A stretch of 27,537 bases of DNA, taken from NCBI GenBank assembly GCA_964626495.1, contig CAZVFT010000021.1:1-27537 (forward strand), written 5' to 3'. Shown here in pieces: positions 1 through 8,575 of the stretch. Both the position numbers and the translations under genes were made by a program. How positions within the stretch are numbered: position 1 is the stretch's first letter; every line of letters begins with the position of its first letter. Origin of the DNA: JACNLN01 sp964626495 (GTDB lineage: Bacteria > Fidelibacterota > Marinisomatia > Marinisomatales > CAZVFT01). The notes beneath the pieces were generated by a model. The model made no database searches. It saw nothing but the letters and a program-made list of their open reading frames with translations, and was not told the origin of the DNA.

Positions 1-1
1 A

Positions 2-34
2 CCTGCCCGAAAGATGTCAGGCGGGCGGGGCAGG
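2..34. repeat. GC-rich hairpin / intergenic repeat at window edge
   Basis: CCTGCCC at 2-8 pairs perfectly with GGGCAGG at 28-34 across a 19-base loop, in otherwise A+T-rich DNA. It is followed at 35-60 by GATGAACGCAGATAAACACA-type sequence, and at 141-175 by CTTTGTGCATTCTGTGCATTTTGTGG. Both resemble low-complexity intergenic repeats that I associate with many environmental genomes. No gene is visible in 1-182. This lies just past the 3' end of the glycosyltransferase gene, but no U-run follows the stem, so it is not an obvious terminator. Confidence 0.4.
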
Positions 35-182
35 CAGATGAACGCAGATAAACACAAGTATTATTAATGATAAAGAAAACAAAGAACAAAATTAATTTAC
101 CAAATAAAAATTGTGTTTTTTCATAACTCCCTTTATAATAGTCCTTTGTGCATTCTGTGCATTTTGTGGCGAATAATTCAGG

Positions 183-1256
183 TTAAAGAAATATTTCATT
201 TAACGTTTTTCTCATGCCATCAGCACTCTTCTCCCAAGAAAAAGTAGAGGAATATTCCAGAGCACTTTCAGACATTTTTTTTAGCATAACGGGATTTGTC
301 AATAGACCACAAATCCTGTTTGACATCTCAGATGGATTATGCTTATCAACAAGAAATCCCGTATTTTTATGCCTTACTGAATCCCTGATACCTGCAACAT
401 CATATCCTATGACAGAAGTTCCCATCATATTCGCCTGAATCACAATCTGCCCCCAACCCTCTCTTATACTCGGAACAAGGAGTATAGACGCTTCTCTCAG
501 AAGCTTATATTTCTCCTCTTCAGAAACAAACCCATGAAATAAAATCCCCTCTTCCTCTCGGTATTGTTGTTTAAGATAATCCAACTCTTCACCATCACCA
601 ACCATATGAATAATTAGATTATCAATTTTTTCTTTTGCTTGTAAATATGCACGAATAGCATCCTCTGGATTTTTCGTTTTCATCATCCTCCCAAGATACA
701 TCAACACCGGTTTAAACTCCTTCTTCACATCCATCTTTATGAATTCTATACCATTGAAGACAATAGTGATGTTATCTGCTCTGAATCCCAAATCAATTAA
801 ATCCTCTTTCGTAGAATTCGAAACAGTAATGGCAGGTTTACTTCGGTAAAATCTCAGAAGGATCTTTTCAATGATTTTGAAGGGGTAACCAAAAACACCT
901 AAAAATGCCACCCAAAATTCATCATAGAGCTGATGGATCAGGATAATACTTCTTTTGAAAACAAATGTCATCATTCCCAGTCCATTGAATTCATCAATAA
1001 TCAAATCGAAAATTCGATAATTCAACAGAGTATATAAAAATGCGTAAAAGTGCATCGTAAATTCACCACCCTTACGGATGTACTTTATTTCATCTATCGA
1101 CTCAACTTTTCTACAACCTTCAAATGCAGAAGAAAAATGAGTGATATCATATTCATCACATAAGCGTCGAAAGATTTCGTGAGTGTATATCTCTGCACCT
1201 CCCGAAAGGGGATTTTTCAGGTCCCTTCGGTTAAGAATAAGGATTTTTCTTTTCAT
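183..1256 (-). CDS. Family 4 (GT-B) glycosyltransferase
   Basis: This 357-residue protein is a probable retaining GT-B glycosyltransferase that transfers a sugar from an activated donor during polysaccharide or glycan assembly at the cytoplasmic membrane. The acceptor-domain signature GGAEIYTHEIFRRL is at about 19-32. The donor-domain strand YLGRMMKTKNPEDAI starts near 187, and the C-terminal SIREGWGQIVIQANMMG block lies near 263-279. The usual EX7E pair of GT4 enzymes appears as E266...Q274, so the second Glu is Gln here. It sits 67 bases downstream of a SAM methyltransferase on the same strand, which suggests joint glycan work. No Shine-Dalgarno precedes the ATG, but the start fits the family's usual N-terminus (charged strand, then the GGAE loop). 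The fold is secure; the substrate is unknown. Confidence 0.85.
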   Translation of the reverse strand: MKRKILILNRRDLKNPLSGGAEIYTHEIFRRLCDEYDITHFSSAFEGCRKVESIDEIKYIRKGGEFTMHFYAFLYTLLNYRIFDLIIDEFNGLGMMTFVFKRSIILIHQLYDEFWVAFLGVFGYPFKIIEKILLRFYRSKPAITVSNSTKEDLIDLGFRADNITIVFNGIEFIKMDVKKEFKPVLMYLGRMMKTKNPEDAIRAYLQAKEKIDNLIIHMVGDGEELDYLKQQYREEEGILFHGFVSEEEKYKLLREASILLVPSIREGWGQIVIQANMMGTSVIGYDVAGIRDSVRHKNTGFLVDKHNPSEMSNRICGLLTNPVMLKKMSESALEYSSTFSWEKSADGMRKTLNEIFL

Positions 1257-1323
1257 CTTGATTTTTACTATTGAATCACGGGAAATATCAGTTTTTTTAT
1301 TGTCTTAAACGATAATCAGTTAT

Positions 1324-2058
1324 TTACTGTTTCTTTATTACATTCACGAAAATGGTAGTGCCGATTTTGTTAAAAGGAAAAATTCTATCAAAAAATTGAC
1401 TGAGACGTACATCCAATGATGCCTTTTTAAATAACCTAAAGGGTGGCAATCTGAAGCTCAACATAGTGTTTATTTTTATTTCACTTGTTGGTCTAAATAT
1501 CCGTTTCATAGCTCGTACATCTAATTGAACTTCATCAGGCGTAAAACACCCTATCAGTTTTTTAACAAATTTTTCCCCAAATAGGAAAAGAAAAAGTCGT
1601 CTGCCTAAGTAGTAAAAATAATTGATACTCAATCGATGAGGTTCAACCATAAATGACCTCCCACCCACTTTCATAATCCGGGATGCCTCAGTCAGTCCCT
1701 TTTCCTGATCTGGAATATGATGTAGCACACCAATGAAAATTACATAATCAAATGTTCCATCTTTAAATGGTAGCTGCTGACCATCACAAACAACCCCAAC
1801 ACCCGCTTTATCTCTGTTTTCACTCAATAATTTAAAGTTTATATCAGAGAGACAGATGAGAGCACAGTTTTTATAAAGGTCTTCAAATTCAGTAATTCCA
1901 GCCCCTACCTCAAGTATACGCATTCCATTAAAATCAAATTCATTCATTCGTCTGTGAGTCTCTTCCTTTAAAGCCCGAGTGTAGGGTCTTGCCATTAATT
2001 CTTCATAAGAGTCTACATCTTTAAAAGCTTCGATCTCTTTCTGTAATCTCTCATCCAT
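1324..2058 (-). CDS. Class I SAM-dependent methyltransferase (Methyltransf_11-like)
   Basis: A 244-residue soluble Rossmann-fold methyltransferase. Motif I is RILEVGAGITEF (about 47-58). The acidic strand end is LICLSDINF. Motif IV region is GTFDYVIFIGVLHHIPD, followed by a post-motif MKVGGR. This is the UbiE/Methyltransf_11 pattern. The C-terminal third (RRLFLFLFGEKF onward) is rich in aromatic and basic residues and may bind a lipid-linked or membrane-near acceptor. It is the first gene of a two-gene minus-strand unit with the glycosyltransferase, so methylation of a glycan or sugar lipid is a reasonable but unproven role. The start codon has only a distant AGG upstream. It could methylate some other small molecule; the sequence does not decide. 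Confidence 0.8.
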   Translation of the reverse strand: MDERLQKEIEAFKDVDSYEELMARPYTRALKEETHRRMNEFDFNGMRILEVGAGITEFEDLYKNCALICLSDINFKLLSENRDKAGVGVVCDGQQLPFKDGTFDYVIFIGVLHHIPDQEKGLTEASRIMKVGGRSFMVEPHRLSINYFYYLGRRLFLFLFGEKFVKKLIGCFTPDEVQLDVRAMKRIFRPTSEIKINTMLSFRLPPFRLFKKASLDVRLSQFFDRIFPFNKIGTTIFVNVIKKQ

Positions 2059-2210
2059 TAATCTGGTTACCTATCGATTATCAATATCCTAAATATAACA
2101 ATAAAATTTAGTAAAAAAAGTGGTCACACTGTAAAAAAATCGAAAACTAATGTTTAAATGGTCCAAATGTTTGGTTACAATCACGAAATTGTACATTTTG
2201 ACAATTTTTC

Positions 2211-2239
2211 TTGAAGCTAATGTCGTTTATATCTATCTT
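2211..2239 (+). promoter_or_regulatory. Possible promoter of the PorD-like gene
   Basis: TTGAAG (2211-2216), a 17-base spacer, then TATCTT (2234-2239). Transcription from this -10 would begin at about the ATG at 2245, implying a leaderless or nearly leaderless mRNA. That agrees with the absence of any Shine-Dalgarno in front of the gene. A TTGACA at 2198-2203 has no matching -10 at normal spacing. Weak prediction. Confidence 0.3.
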
Positions 2240-2244
2240 TAACT

Positions 2245-3111
2245 ATGATGGATATAAATAAAATTAGTTCCTTAATAATTACGATTTTCTTTGTTTCACT
2301 ACTTCCTGCTCAATTTTGTGACGTTTCCGTTATCATAGATACGCGTCAGTTAAAGGAAAACGACCGTAGAATAACTTCTGATCTGGGAGACCAATTAAAA
2401 ATTTTCTTCGAATCCACATTATTTGGGGAAGAATACGGGGACTTAGAGATTCCACTTACTATTCAACTCATCTTTGAAGGAGTATCCGAAAAGAGTGGTG
2501 AACGGATCTACTCTGCTCAAAGTCTGTTTTCAAATAACAGCGATCAAAGATACTTCTCGAAACTTCTACAATTTCCTTATTCCCTCGGTCAGGGCGTTAT
2601 TTATTCCCCGGTGATTTTCGAACCTTTAGCATCCTCAATGGAATATTATGGGTACATTATCCTCGCCGGAGAGGTAGATACATACGAAATTATGGGTGGT
2701 AATCGCTTTTATGAACGAGCGAGGGAATTAGCGCTTCGGGGTGTGTCATCTCTTTACCCGAGAGGTTGGAATAACCGAGTCATTCTTGTAGATAATCTCA
2801 GTAAAAATCATGGACTTCGACAGGCAAAGTTTTTTTATTACAAGGCCGGAGCAATGATTGAAGATGAAGATTACATTGAAGCAGAAAAAACCTACAATAA
2901 AATGATTGAAAATCTTGAATGGGTCGATACTACCTTCGGGAGAGAACGATATACTCTGATATTCCTTGAAGCTCATGCCCGTGATCTTGTTAATATTCCT
3001 CCTCAAGTTACAAATAGACAAGAGATCCTCAGTGATCTCATTATCCTAGATCCGGATAACGAAGATATCTACAAGGCTGCACAGGTTAACATTGAAACTC
3101 AGAAGAAGTAA
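2245..3111 (+). CDS. PorD/DUF4835-like exported protein
   Basis: A 288-residue exported protein. An N-terminal hydrophobic stretch (residues 7-22) ends in LLPA followed by Gln, a typical signal peptide of FCB-group bacteria. The mature protein starts FCDVSVIIDTRQL. The middle carries FEPLASSMEYYGYIILAGEVDTYEIMGG and FYERARELA, a layout I recognise from DUF4835, the family of the type IX secretion component PorD (a beta-rich first half, then an aromatic helix with a D-x-Y/F-x-x-x-GG turn). The last 90 residues look helical and TPR-like. PorD is needed for gliding and type IX secretion in Bacteroidota. No other type IX gene is visible here, so the secretion role is inferred by family only. The ATG has no Shine-Dalgarno; a second ATG follows immediately at 2248. 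Confidence 0.6.
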   Translation: MMDINKISSLIITIFFVSLLPAQFCDVSVIIDTRQLKENDRRITSDLGDQLKIFFESTLFGEEYGDLEIPLTIQLIFEGVSEKSGERIYSAQSLFSNNSDQRYFSKLLQFPYSLGQGVIYSPVIFEPLASSMEYYGYIILAGEVDTYEIMGGNRFYERARELALRGVSSLYPRGWNNRVILVDNLSKNHGLRQAKFFYYKAGAMIEDEDYIEAEKTYNKMIENLEWVDTTFGRERYTLIFLEAHARDLVNIPPQVTNRQEILSDLIILDPDNEDIYKAAQVNIETQKK

Positions 3112-3228
3112 AAATAAAAAGATAAATATCGCATAAAATCACTCATAAAATGAAATAATATATGATAAAAGTTAACGCTATAATTATTTTGTTGTCCCGA
3201 ATTTTACCAACTAACGTGTGAGGAATAG

Positions 3229-3732
3229 ATGAAAAACACAATCTGGGAAAATATTTTCCGTGGAAAAAGTGAAAAAGAAAGCGAAGAAGTACTAGCTCTG
3301 AAACATGTTCCCATCTTCGATAACTTAAAACCCAAAGAATTGACGGTAATCGAAAAATTAGTGCATCACCGATCCTACAAACCCGACGAATTTATCTTCA
3401 AAAAAGATGCACCCGGTGAGGGTTTGTACATTATTCTTAAAGGCAAAGTTGAAATATTTACCGAAACAGAAGAAGGAAATATTAACGTGATAGCTTCCCT
3501 AAAAGAAGGGGATTTTTTTGGTGATCTCTCACTACTCGATAAGCAGCCTCGGTCAGCCAGTGCTGTTTCAAAAGACAACTCCCGGATGTTAGGATTTTTT
3601 CGACCGGATCTTTCCTCTCTTCTAAAACGGAAACCCGATCTGGGTGCAAAAATAGTACTTAATCTTGCTTCCGTTGTTGGTGAACGCCTGAGAAAAACCA
3701 ACGAGCTCCTGGAAGACCTTCAATCCAAATAA
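3229..3732 (+). CDS. Cyclic nucleotide-binding (CAP_ED) domain protein
   Basis: A 167-residue cytoplasmic protein that is nearly all one cNMP-binding beta-barrel: PGEGLYIILKGKVEIF (about 62-77), then the phosphate-binding cassette FFGDLSLLDKQPRSASA (96-112) with its Arg at 108. The cassette Glu that normally contacts the ribose is Asp (D99), so ligand binding may be altered or lost. There is no helix-turn-helix after the C helix, so it is not a Crp/Fnr transcription factor. A GAGGAAT lies just before the ATG. Its stop codon overlaps the start of the downstream permease (TAATG), implying translational coupling and probably a regulatory or stoichiometric partnership with that transporter. What it binds is not visible. 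Confidence 0.85.
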   Translation: MKNTIWENIFRGKSEKESEEVLALKHVPIFDNLKPKELTVIEKLVHHRSYKPDEFIFKKDAPGEGLYIILKGKVEIFTETEEGNINVIASLKEGDFFGDLSLLDKQPRSASAVSKDNSRMLGFFRPDLSSLLKRKPDLGAKIVLNLASVVGERLRKTNELLEDLQSK

Positions 3733-4862
3733 TGCCAGAAACAACCCCACAAAAATTTTATCGCCTTCTCCTGATTCTTATTGGAATCGGTTTTCTTTAC
3801 CTCATCTGGTTATACATCTCAACCGTAGTACTTCTCCTTATCTTTGCCTTCCTCCTCACCACAATTTTGCTCCCAATCGTTGATTGGTTAGAAGCAAGGT
3901 TAAAAAGTCGTGGAATAGCCGTTCTGACAACGGTGGTAACGCTACTAACTGTCATTATTATCTTCCTTTCCAGCTTTGTAATTCAAATATCACAAGAGGC
4001 GGTAACTTCAGCTCGAGATTTTGATCAGAATGAATTGGTGCAGGCAATTAATAACCTGCGATCTTTCACCATTGACAAAATGCCTGCATTCGTTCGGGAC
4101 ATGTTTCAATCCAACTCTGACTATCCAATCAAGGCGGATAAGATTAGTGGTTACGTTAAAACCGTCCTCCAGAGCCTTTCTCAATTGGGAGGAGCGACCG
4201 TCCATTTTTTCTTCCTTGCCATCCTGCTGCTAATTTTTACAGTCATCATTCTTTATGAGTACCATAACTTTAAACGCTCTCTTGTATCATTCATTCCAAA
4301 CAAATATTTTGAAATTGGTCTGCGGTTAGTACAAAATATCGAATCACAGGTAAGTAGTTACCTGAATGGTCAATTAATGGCAGCTATTAACGTTGCAATT
4401 CTTTCAATAGTAGGATTATGGTTATTAAATGTTTCTGTTGGGGCTAACCTCACCCTGATCATTTTTATCGGTATCATAGCTGGGGTTGCAAATCTCATCC
4501 CCCTTATTGGTCCTTTTGCTGGAATGATCCCTGCTATCCTTATTGCCGTGATGAACAATCTCCATAACGACGCCGCATTGTCCCATCACCTGTTTAATTT
4601 CATTCCCGTTCCATCTCCTTTTTTCATTTTAGACATCATATTAATATTTCTTATTGTTCAACAGATTGACAACAACTTTGTGACTCCTAAACTCGTGGGT
4701 AAGAGTGTCGGGATGCATCCATTAATTGTTATCATTGCCCTACTGATTGGTGCAAGCGTTATGGGACCTGTTGGAATGCTGATCGCTGTCCCAGTCGCTG
4801 GGACCATTCGGGTGATCCTAAAGGAGATTACGTGGGGGGTGAGGAATGCACACCTTCTATGA
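3732..4862 (+). CDS. AI-2E family (PF01594) membrane permease
   Basis: A 376-residue polytopic inner-membrane protein of the PerM/AI-2E family, whose members have been linked to autoinducer export or Na+/H+ antiport. The N-terminal hydrophobic pair covers about 8-45, a third segment about 60-85, then a soluble region (about 90-145) and five or so further segments. The conserved C-terminal block runs through GIIAGVANLIPLIGP, IFLIVQQIDNNFVTPKLVGKSVGMHPL and GASVMGPVGMLIAVPVAG. Length is normal for the family. The start overlaps the stop of the upstream cNMP-domain gene by one base. The true substrate cannot be read from the sequence. It converges with rsmA across 143 bases (4863-5005) in which I see no clear terminator. 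Confidence 0.9.
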   Translation: MPETTPQKFYRLLLILIGIGFLYLIWLYISTVVLLLIFAFLLTTILLPIVDWLEARLKSRGIAVLTTVVTLLTVIIIFLSSFVIQISQEAVTSARDFDQNELVQAINNLRSFTIDKMPAFVRDMFQSNSDYPIKADKISGYVKTVLQSLSQLGGATVHFFFLAILLLIFTVIILYEYHNFKRSLVSFIPNKYFEIGLRLVQNIESQVSSYLNGQLMAAINVAILSIVGLWLLNVSVGANLTLIIFIGIIAGVANLIPLIGPFAGMIPAILIAVMNNLHNDAALSHHLFNFIPVPSPFFILDIILIFLIVQQIDNNFVTPKLVGKSVGMHPLIVIIALLIGASVMGPVGMLIAVPVAGTIRVILKEITWGVRNAHLL

Positions 4863-5005
4863 TTTTTAACCTTCTATGAAAACAAAATGTGGGATAATTT
4901 GCTTTGGAGACATTACACAAGAAAATAACATATTCCACAGGGTGAATTAATCACTTATAGTTCAGTGAAAAAAGGGACACGTAAGAATAAACCGGATTAG
5001 TTAAA

Positions 5006-5791
5006 TTATTTACAATCAACGATGGAAATATCTCGCATAAGTAGTAAAAATTCCTCAACTGTCAAAGTTTGTGGTCTACGGGAAAAATCAATCTGACTTT
5101 TAACTGTTTCTGAAAAATTAAATTCCTTAAGTGAATTTTTAATCATCTTCCTTCGCTGGGAAAATGCTGCCTTCACAACTTTCGAAAATAAATTCCACTC
5201 TTTTTGATCCATTGGATATCGGTTATGGAATGTGAGGAAAATAAATACAGAAGATACCTTTGGCTTGGGTATAAAAACTTCGGGAGGAGCATAAACCTTC
5301 TTTTTCACATCCATTTTTGCCTCTAGCATTACCGTTAGTCGTCCATATTCTCTGCTTCCAACCTGAGCAGTGATCCGATCCGCTACTTCTTTTTGTACCA
5401 TCAGATGAATATCCTGCCACATCGCTGACTCCGCCATCAGTTTAAAAAGGATTGGTGAGGTAATATTGTAGGGAATGTTCCCAATGACCCGAACAGGCTT
5501 TTTAGAAAATGGAAGAGACCTTAGATCAACTTGCAGGAAGTCACGATTCAGAAAACTACAATTCGAATGTTTCACGTTGATTTTTAGATACTCAAAAAGG
5601 TTCCTGTCAATCTCGATGCCAATTAACTCTTTAACCTGAGAAATTAGTAGTTCTGTCATAGCACCCTCTCCAGGACCTATTTCCAGAACAGAATCCTGAG
5701 GTTGTAGGTTTATTATCCTGAATAATTTATGCAGGAAATTGGTATCAGACAGGAAATGCTGTCCCCACTTTTTTCGAGGAATGGGCTTCAC
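5006..5791 (-). CDS. rsmA: 16S rRNA dimethyladenosine transferase RsmA/KsgA
   Basis: A 261-residue enzyme that dimethylates two adjacent adenines in helix 45 of 16S rRNA late in small-subunit assembly. Diagnostic blocks: KKWGQHFLSD at 7-16; the SAM loop EIGPGEGAMTE at 37-47; the catalytic NIPYNI at 105-110; and the C-terminal FSQRRKMIKNSL. Length matches the family. The start is GTG at 5791, overlapping the tatD stop by four bases (GTGA), so the two are translationally coupled. It is the last gene of the metG-tatD-rsmA run. Confidence 0.96.
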   Translation of the reverse strand: MKPIPRKKWGQHFLSDTNFLHKLFRIINLQPQDSVLEIGPGEGAMTELLISQVKELIGIEIDRNLFEYLKINVKHSNCSFLNRDFLQVDLRSLPFSKKPVRVIGNIPYNITSPILFKLMAESAMWQDIHLMVQKEVADRITAQVGSREYGRLTVMLEAKMDVKKKVYAPPEVFIPKPKVSSVFIFLTFHNRYPMDQKEWNLFSKVVKAAFSQRRKMIKNSLKEFNFSETVKSQIDFSRRPQTLTVEEFLLLMRDISIVDCK

Positions 5792-6549
5792 CCTGGCAAA
5801 TTAAAAAAGTTTGTAGCGTTTGCTGTGGTAACAGCTGCCACCTTTTCCAGTGATTCACTTTTTATCTCTGCTATTGTGGCAGCGATATGTGGAAGATTTG
5901 CAGGTTCATTGAGTTTCCCCCGTTTGGGAACAGGTGCCAGAAATGGACAATCAGTTTCCAACATTACATCTTCCAGTGGTACCTTTTTTACGACAGATGT
6001 TGTGGCTTTATTGCCAAATGTTATGCTCCCGGTGAATGAAATTTTAAAACCTGATTCCAATACTTTTTCCGACATTTCAACATCGCTGGAAAAACAGTGA
6101 ACAACCCCTTTTTTATGTCCCGCTGATTCAATTACATTCAGTATCTCTCTGTCAGCGTTCCGGTTATGGACGATAACTGGTAAGTCTAACTTTTTCGCTA
6201 ATTGAAGTTGTCGCGTAAACACATCAATCTGGAGTGGTCTCGGTGAAAGATCCCGGTAAAAATCAAGACCCATTTCGCCAATAGCAACTACTTTCGGGTG
6301 GTTGACCAGTGTGCCAATTTCATCAAGAAAATCTTCCGGAGCATCTTTTGAATTGTGCGGATGTATCCCCGCTGCTGCAAATACATTTGGATATTGTTCC
6401 GCAATAGCAATACACCTTTTTGTAGACTCAATATCAATTCCAACACATATAATTTTCTCAATGCCATTTTCAGCGGCACGTTGAATTACATCGTCTAACT
6501 GGCTGTAAAGTTTCTGAAAGTGAAGATGGGCGTGAGTATCAATAAACAT
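5788..6549 (-). CDS. tatD: TatD family metal-dependent DNase
   Basis: A 253-residue TIM-barrel metallohydrolase of the TatD/YcfH family (3'-5' exonuclease or deoxyribonuclease activity in characterised members). All expected metal ligands are present: H6-x-H8 in DTHAHLH, E92 in GEMGLDFYRD, H128 in IVHNR, H151 in VVHCFSSD and D200 in LETDCPFLAP. The C-terminal KRGKLNEPANLPH motif is also typical. It starts 19 bases after the metG stop without an evident Shine-Dalgarno, and overlaps rsmA by four bases. The metG-tatD-rsmA order is a common bacterial arrangement, which supports the call. Confidence 0.95.
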   Translation of the reverse strand: MFIDTHAHLHFQKLYSQLDDVIQRAAENGIEKIICVGIDIESTKRCIAIAEQYPNVFAAAGIHPHNSKDAPEDFLDEIGTLVNHPKVVAIGEMGLDFYRDLSPRPLQIDVFTRQLQLAKKLDLPVIVHNRNADREILNVIESAGHKKGVVHCFSSDVEMSEKVLESGFKISFTGSITFGNKATTSVVKKVPLEDVMLETDCPFLAPVPKRGKLNEPANLPHIAATIAEIKSESLEKVAAVTTANATNFFNLPG

Positions 6550-6568
6550 TCGGATGAAGCGGAAAATA

Positions 6569-8479
6569 TTAGATCAGTTGATGACCTGATCCGATGGAGG
6601 GATCATCCATCGTAGCCAGCACGATGGTATCCTTTCCAGAGGCAGCAAGCAACATTCCGTTGGATTCCACTCCACGAATAACGGTGGGTTGCAAATTGGT
6701 TACAACGATAATCATTTTACCCATTAGCTCTTCCGGTTGATAATGCTGAGCAATTCCAGCCACAATCTGCCTTTCTTCCTCTCCCAGTTTTATCCGAAGT
6801 TTGAGAAGTTTATCTGTACCTTCGACCCGTTCTGCATTCACTACCTCGGCTGTTTTCAATTCTACTTTTCTGAATTCGTCAATGGATATTTGATTACCGG
6901 CCATTTCTATTTCCTCCCTTTTATCAGGTGTTTTATCGTCTTTGGGTGTCTCTTTTCTTTCTACTGAAAGATCAATTCGCGGGAATGGGATTTCAAATTT
7001 ACCCAATTCTGTACCACTTTTTAATTGTCCCCACGAATGATTTGTAAAATCTATCTCTGTCACGCCAATCATAGCGAGGACCTGATCCATTCTTGATGGC
7101 ATAATAGGATGAAGCAATTGCAATCCGATGCGAAGGGATTCTGCAGCACAATAGAGAACTGAGCCTGCCATTTCCTTGTCTTGTTTGACAAGCTTCCACG
7201 GTGCACTGTTTTCCATGTAACGGTTAATTGAACGCACGAACTGCATCGTTTCTTCCACTGCTTCGTTCACCCGCATGGATTCAATAAGCTTCCCAACCTT
7301 GATACCAACTTCCTTTCCAGATTTTTCCAGCTCCTTTTCATTTTCCCCTCCATCACTAAGAGCTGGAATTTTTCCGTCAAAATGACGACGAATAAGGGTG
7401 TTAATGCGACTCACTAAATTTCCAAGATCATTTGCAAGATCGCTATTGTATCTACGAATAAACGACTCCAGATTGAAATTGGCATCTTGTCCCAACACCA
7501 TCTCCCGCATCAAGTAGAATCGAAGAGGATCTACACCATATAAGTCAATGAGCTCAAGTGGTTTGACCACATTTCCAAGCGACTTGGACATCTTGAACTC
7601 GTCACTCATCCACCAGCCGTGGGCAAAAATAGTTTGGGGTTGAGGAAAATCAGCAGCAAATAACATCGTCGGCCAGTAAACAGCATGGGTAGTTAGAATA
7701 TCCTTCCCAATCAGGTGGTAGTCTGCGGGCCACCATTGACTGAATTGACCATCTTCCACAGTGGCACCAATAGCACTTACATAATTGATCAATGCATCAA
7801 ACCAGACATATGTCACATAATTTTTATCGAAAGGGAGCTCAATGCCCCAGGACAATCGGGATTTTGGCCGGGAAATACATAGATCCCCCAGTGGCTGGCG
7901 TAAAAATCCAAGCACTTCGTTTTTCCGAAAGTCAGGTTGAATAAAATCGGGGTGATCGTGAATATAATCGATGAGTTTTTGTTGGTAAGCACCCATCTTG
8001 AAGAAATAATTTTTTTCTGTGATTAGTTTGAGTTCTGTTAGATGTTGAGGACATTTACCTTCTACTAACTCCTTTTCTGTGTAGAAGCGTTCACATCCCA
8101 CGCAGTAATGACCGCTGTACTCATGAAAATAGATATCACCTTTATTGTAAATATTCTGAAGAATAGTTTGTACCACCTTTTTATGGGATTCATCCGTAGT
8201 CCGGATGAAGTAATCATAGTCAATGTGTAGTTTTTCCCAGAGTTCTTTGAAATGAACAACAGTTTCATCACAATGTTGTTTCGGCTCTACTCCACGTTCC
8301 TTTGCTGCCTGATACACTTTCTGTCCATGTTCATCAGTACCGGTGAGGTAAAAGGTATCATCTCCGGATTCACGATGATATCTCGCCAGTACATCAGCTA
8401 AGATTGTGGTGTAAGCGTGACCAATATGGGGCTCATCATTTACGTAATAAATTGGAGTTGTTATGTAGAATTTGCTCAA
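6569..8479 (-). CDS. metG: Methionyl-tRNA synthetase
   Basis: Charges tRNA-Met with methionine (class Ia synthetase, cytoplasm). I place the start at the TTG at 8479 rather than the upstream GTG at 8512. An AGGAG (8488-8492) sits eight bases before the TTG, and the protein then begins SKFYITTPIYY like other MetG proteins, giving 636 residues. HIGH is at 18-21. The zinc knuckle CVGC...CPQH starts near 126 with a single CxxC plus a C-P-x-H, so probably one zinc site. KMSKS is at 296-300. A C-terminal EMAP/Trbp111 tRNA-binding domain covers about the last 100 residues (EFRKVELKTAEVVNAERVEG, later NLQPTVIRGVESNGM). An acidic/lysine-rich linker precedes it. First gene of the metG-tatD-rsmA unit. 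Confidence 0.97.
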   Translation of the reverse strand: MSKFYITTPIYYVNDEPHIGHAYTTILADVLARYHRESGDDTFYLTGTDEHGQKVYQAAKERGVEPKQHCDETVVHFKELWEKLHIDYDYFIRTTDESHKKVVQTILQNIYNKGDIYFHEYSGHYCVGCERFYTEKELVEGKCPQHLTELKLITEKNYFFKMGAYQQKLIDYIHDHPDFIQPDFRKNEVLGFLRQPLGDLCISRPKSRLSWGIELPFDKNYVTYVWFDALINYVSAIGATVEDGQFSQWWPADYHLIGKDILTTHAVYWPTMLFAADFPQPQTIFAHGWWMSDEFKMSKSLGNVVKPLELIDLYGVDPLRFYLMREMVLGQDANFNLESFIRRYNSDLANDLGNLVSRINTLIRRHFDGKIPALSDGGENEKELEKSGKEVGIKVGKLIESMRVNEAVEETMQFVRSINRYMENSAPWKLVKQDKEMAGSVLYCAAESLRIGLQLLHPIMPSRMDQVLAMIGVTEIDFTNHSWGQLKSGTELGKFEIPFPRIDLSVERKETPKDDKTPDKREEIEMAGNQISIDEFRKVELKTAEVVNAERVEGTDKLLKLRIKLGEEERQIVAGIAQHYQPEELMGKMIIVVTNLQPTVIRGVESNGMLLAASGKDTIVLATMDDPSIGSGHQLI

Positions 8480-8544
8480 CTTATCGGCTCCTGATAACGA
8501 AGTAACCTGCACAAGCTTGGTTACACTGTTTTTTACAACAAAAC

Positions 8545-8575
8545 ATTATACCCACCCAAACTCATTAATTATCAA
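8545..8575 (-). promoter_or_regulatory. Probable promoter of metG-tatD-rsmA
   Basis: On the minus strand, a perfect -10 TATAAT (8550-8545) is preceded by TTGATA (8575-8570) with a 19-base spacer, somewhat long. The leader to the TTG start would be about 58 bases. It contains an inverted pair GTAACC/GGTTAC (8502-8507 and 8519-8524, loop 11). Two further GTTACC boxes (8582-8587, 8596-8601) lie just upstream of the -35. Confidence 0.5.

Noticed and set aside
2198..2203. TTGACA as the -35 of the PorD-like gene
   Set aside because: No -10-like hexamer at 16-18 bases; the next A/T-rich hexamer is more than 20 bases away.
4863..5005. Terminator between the convergent AI-2E permease and rsmA genes
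   Set aside because: No stem followed by a T-run was found on either strand.
8480..8512. GTG start for metG adding 11 residues
   Set aside because: No ribosome site precedes it, whereas AGGAG precedes the TTG at 8479 and the family N-terminus begins there.
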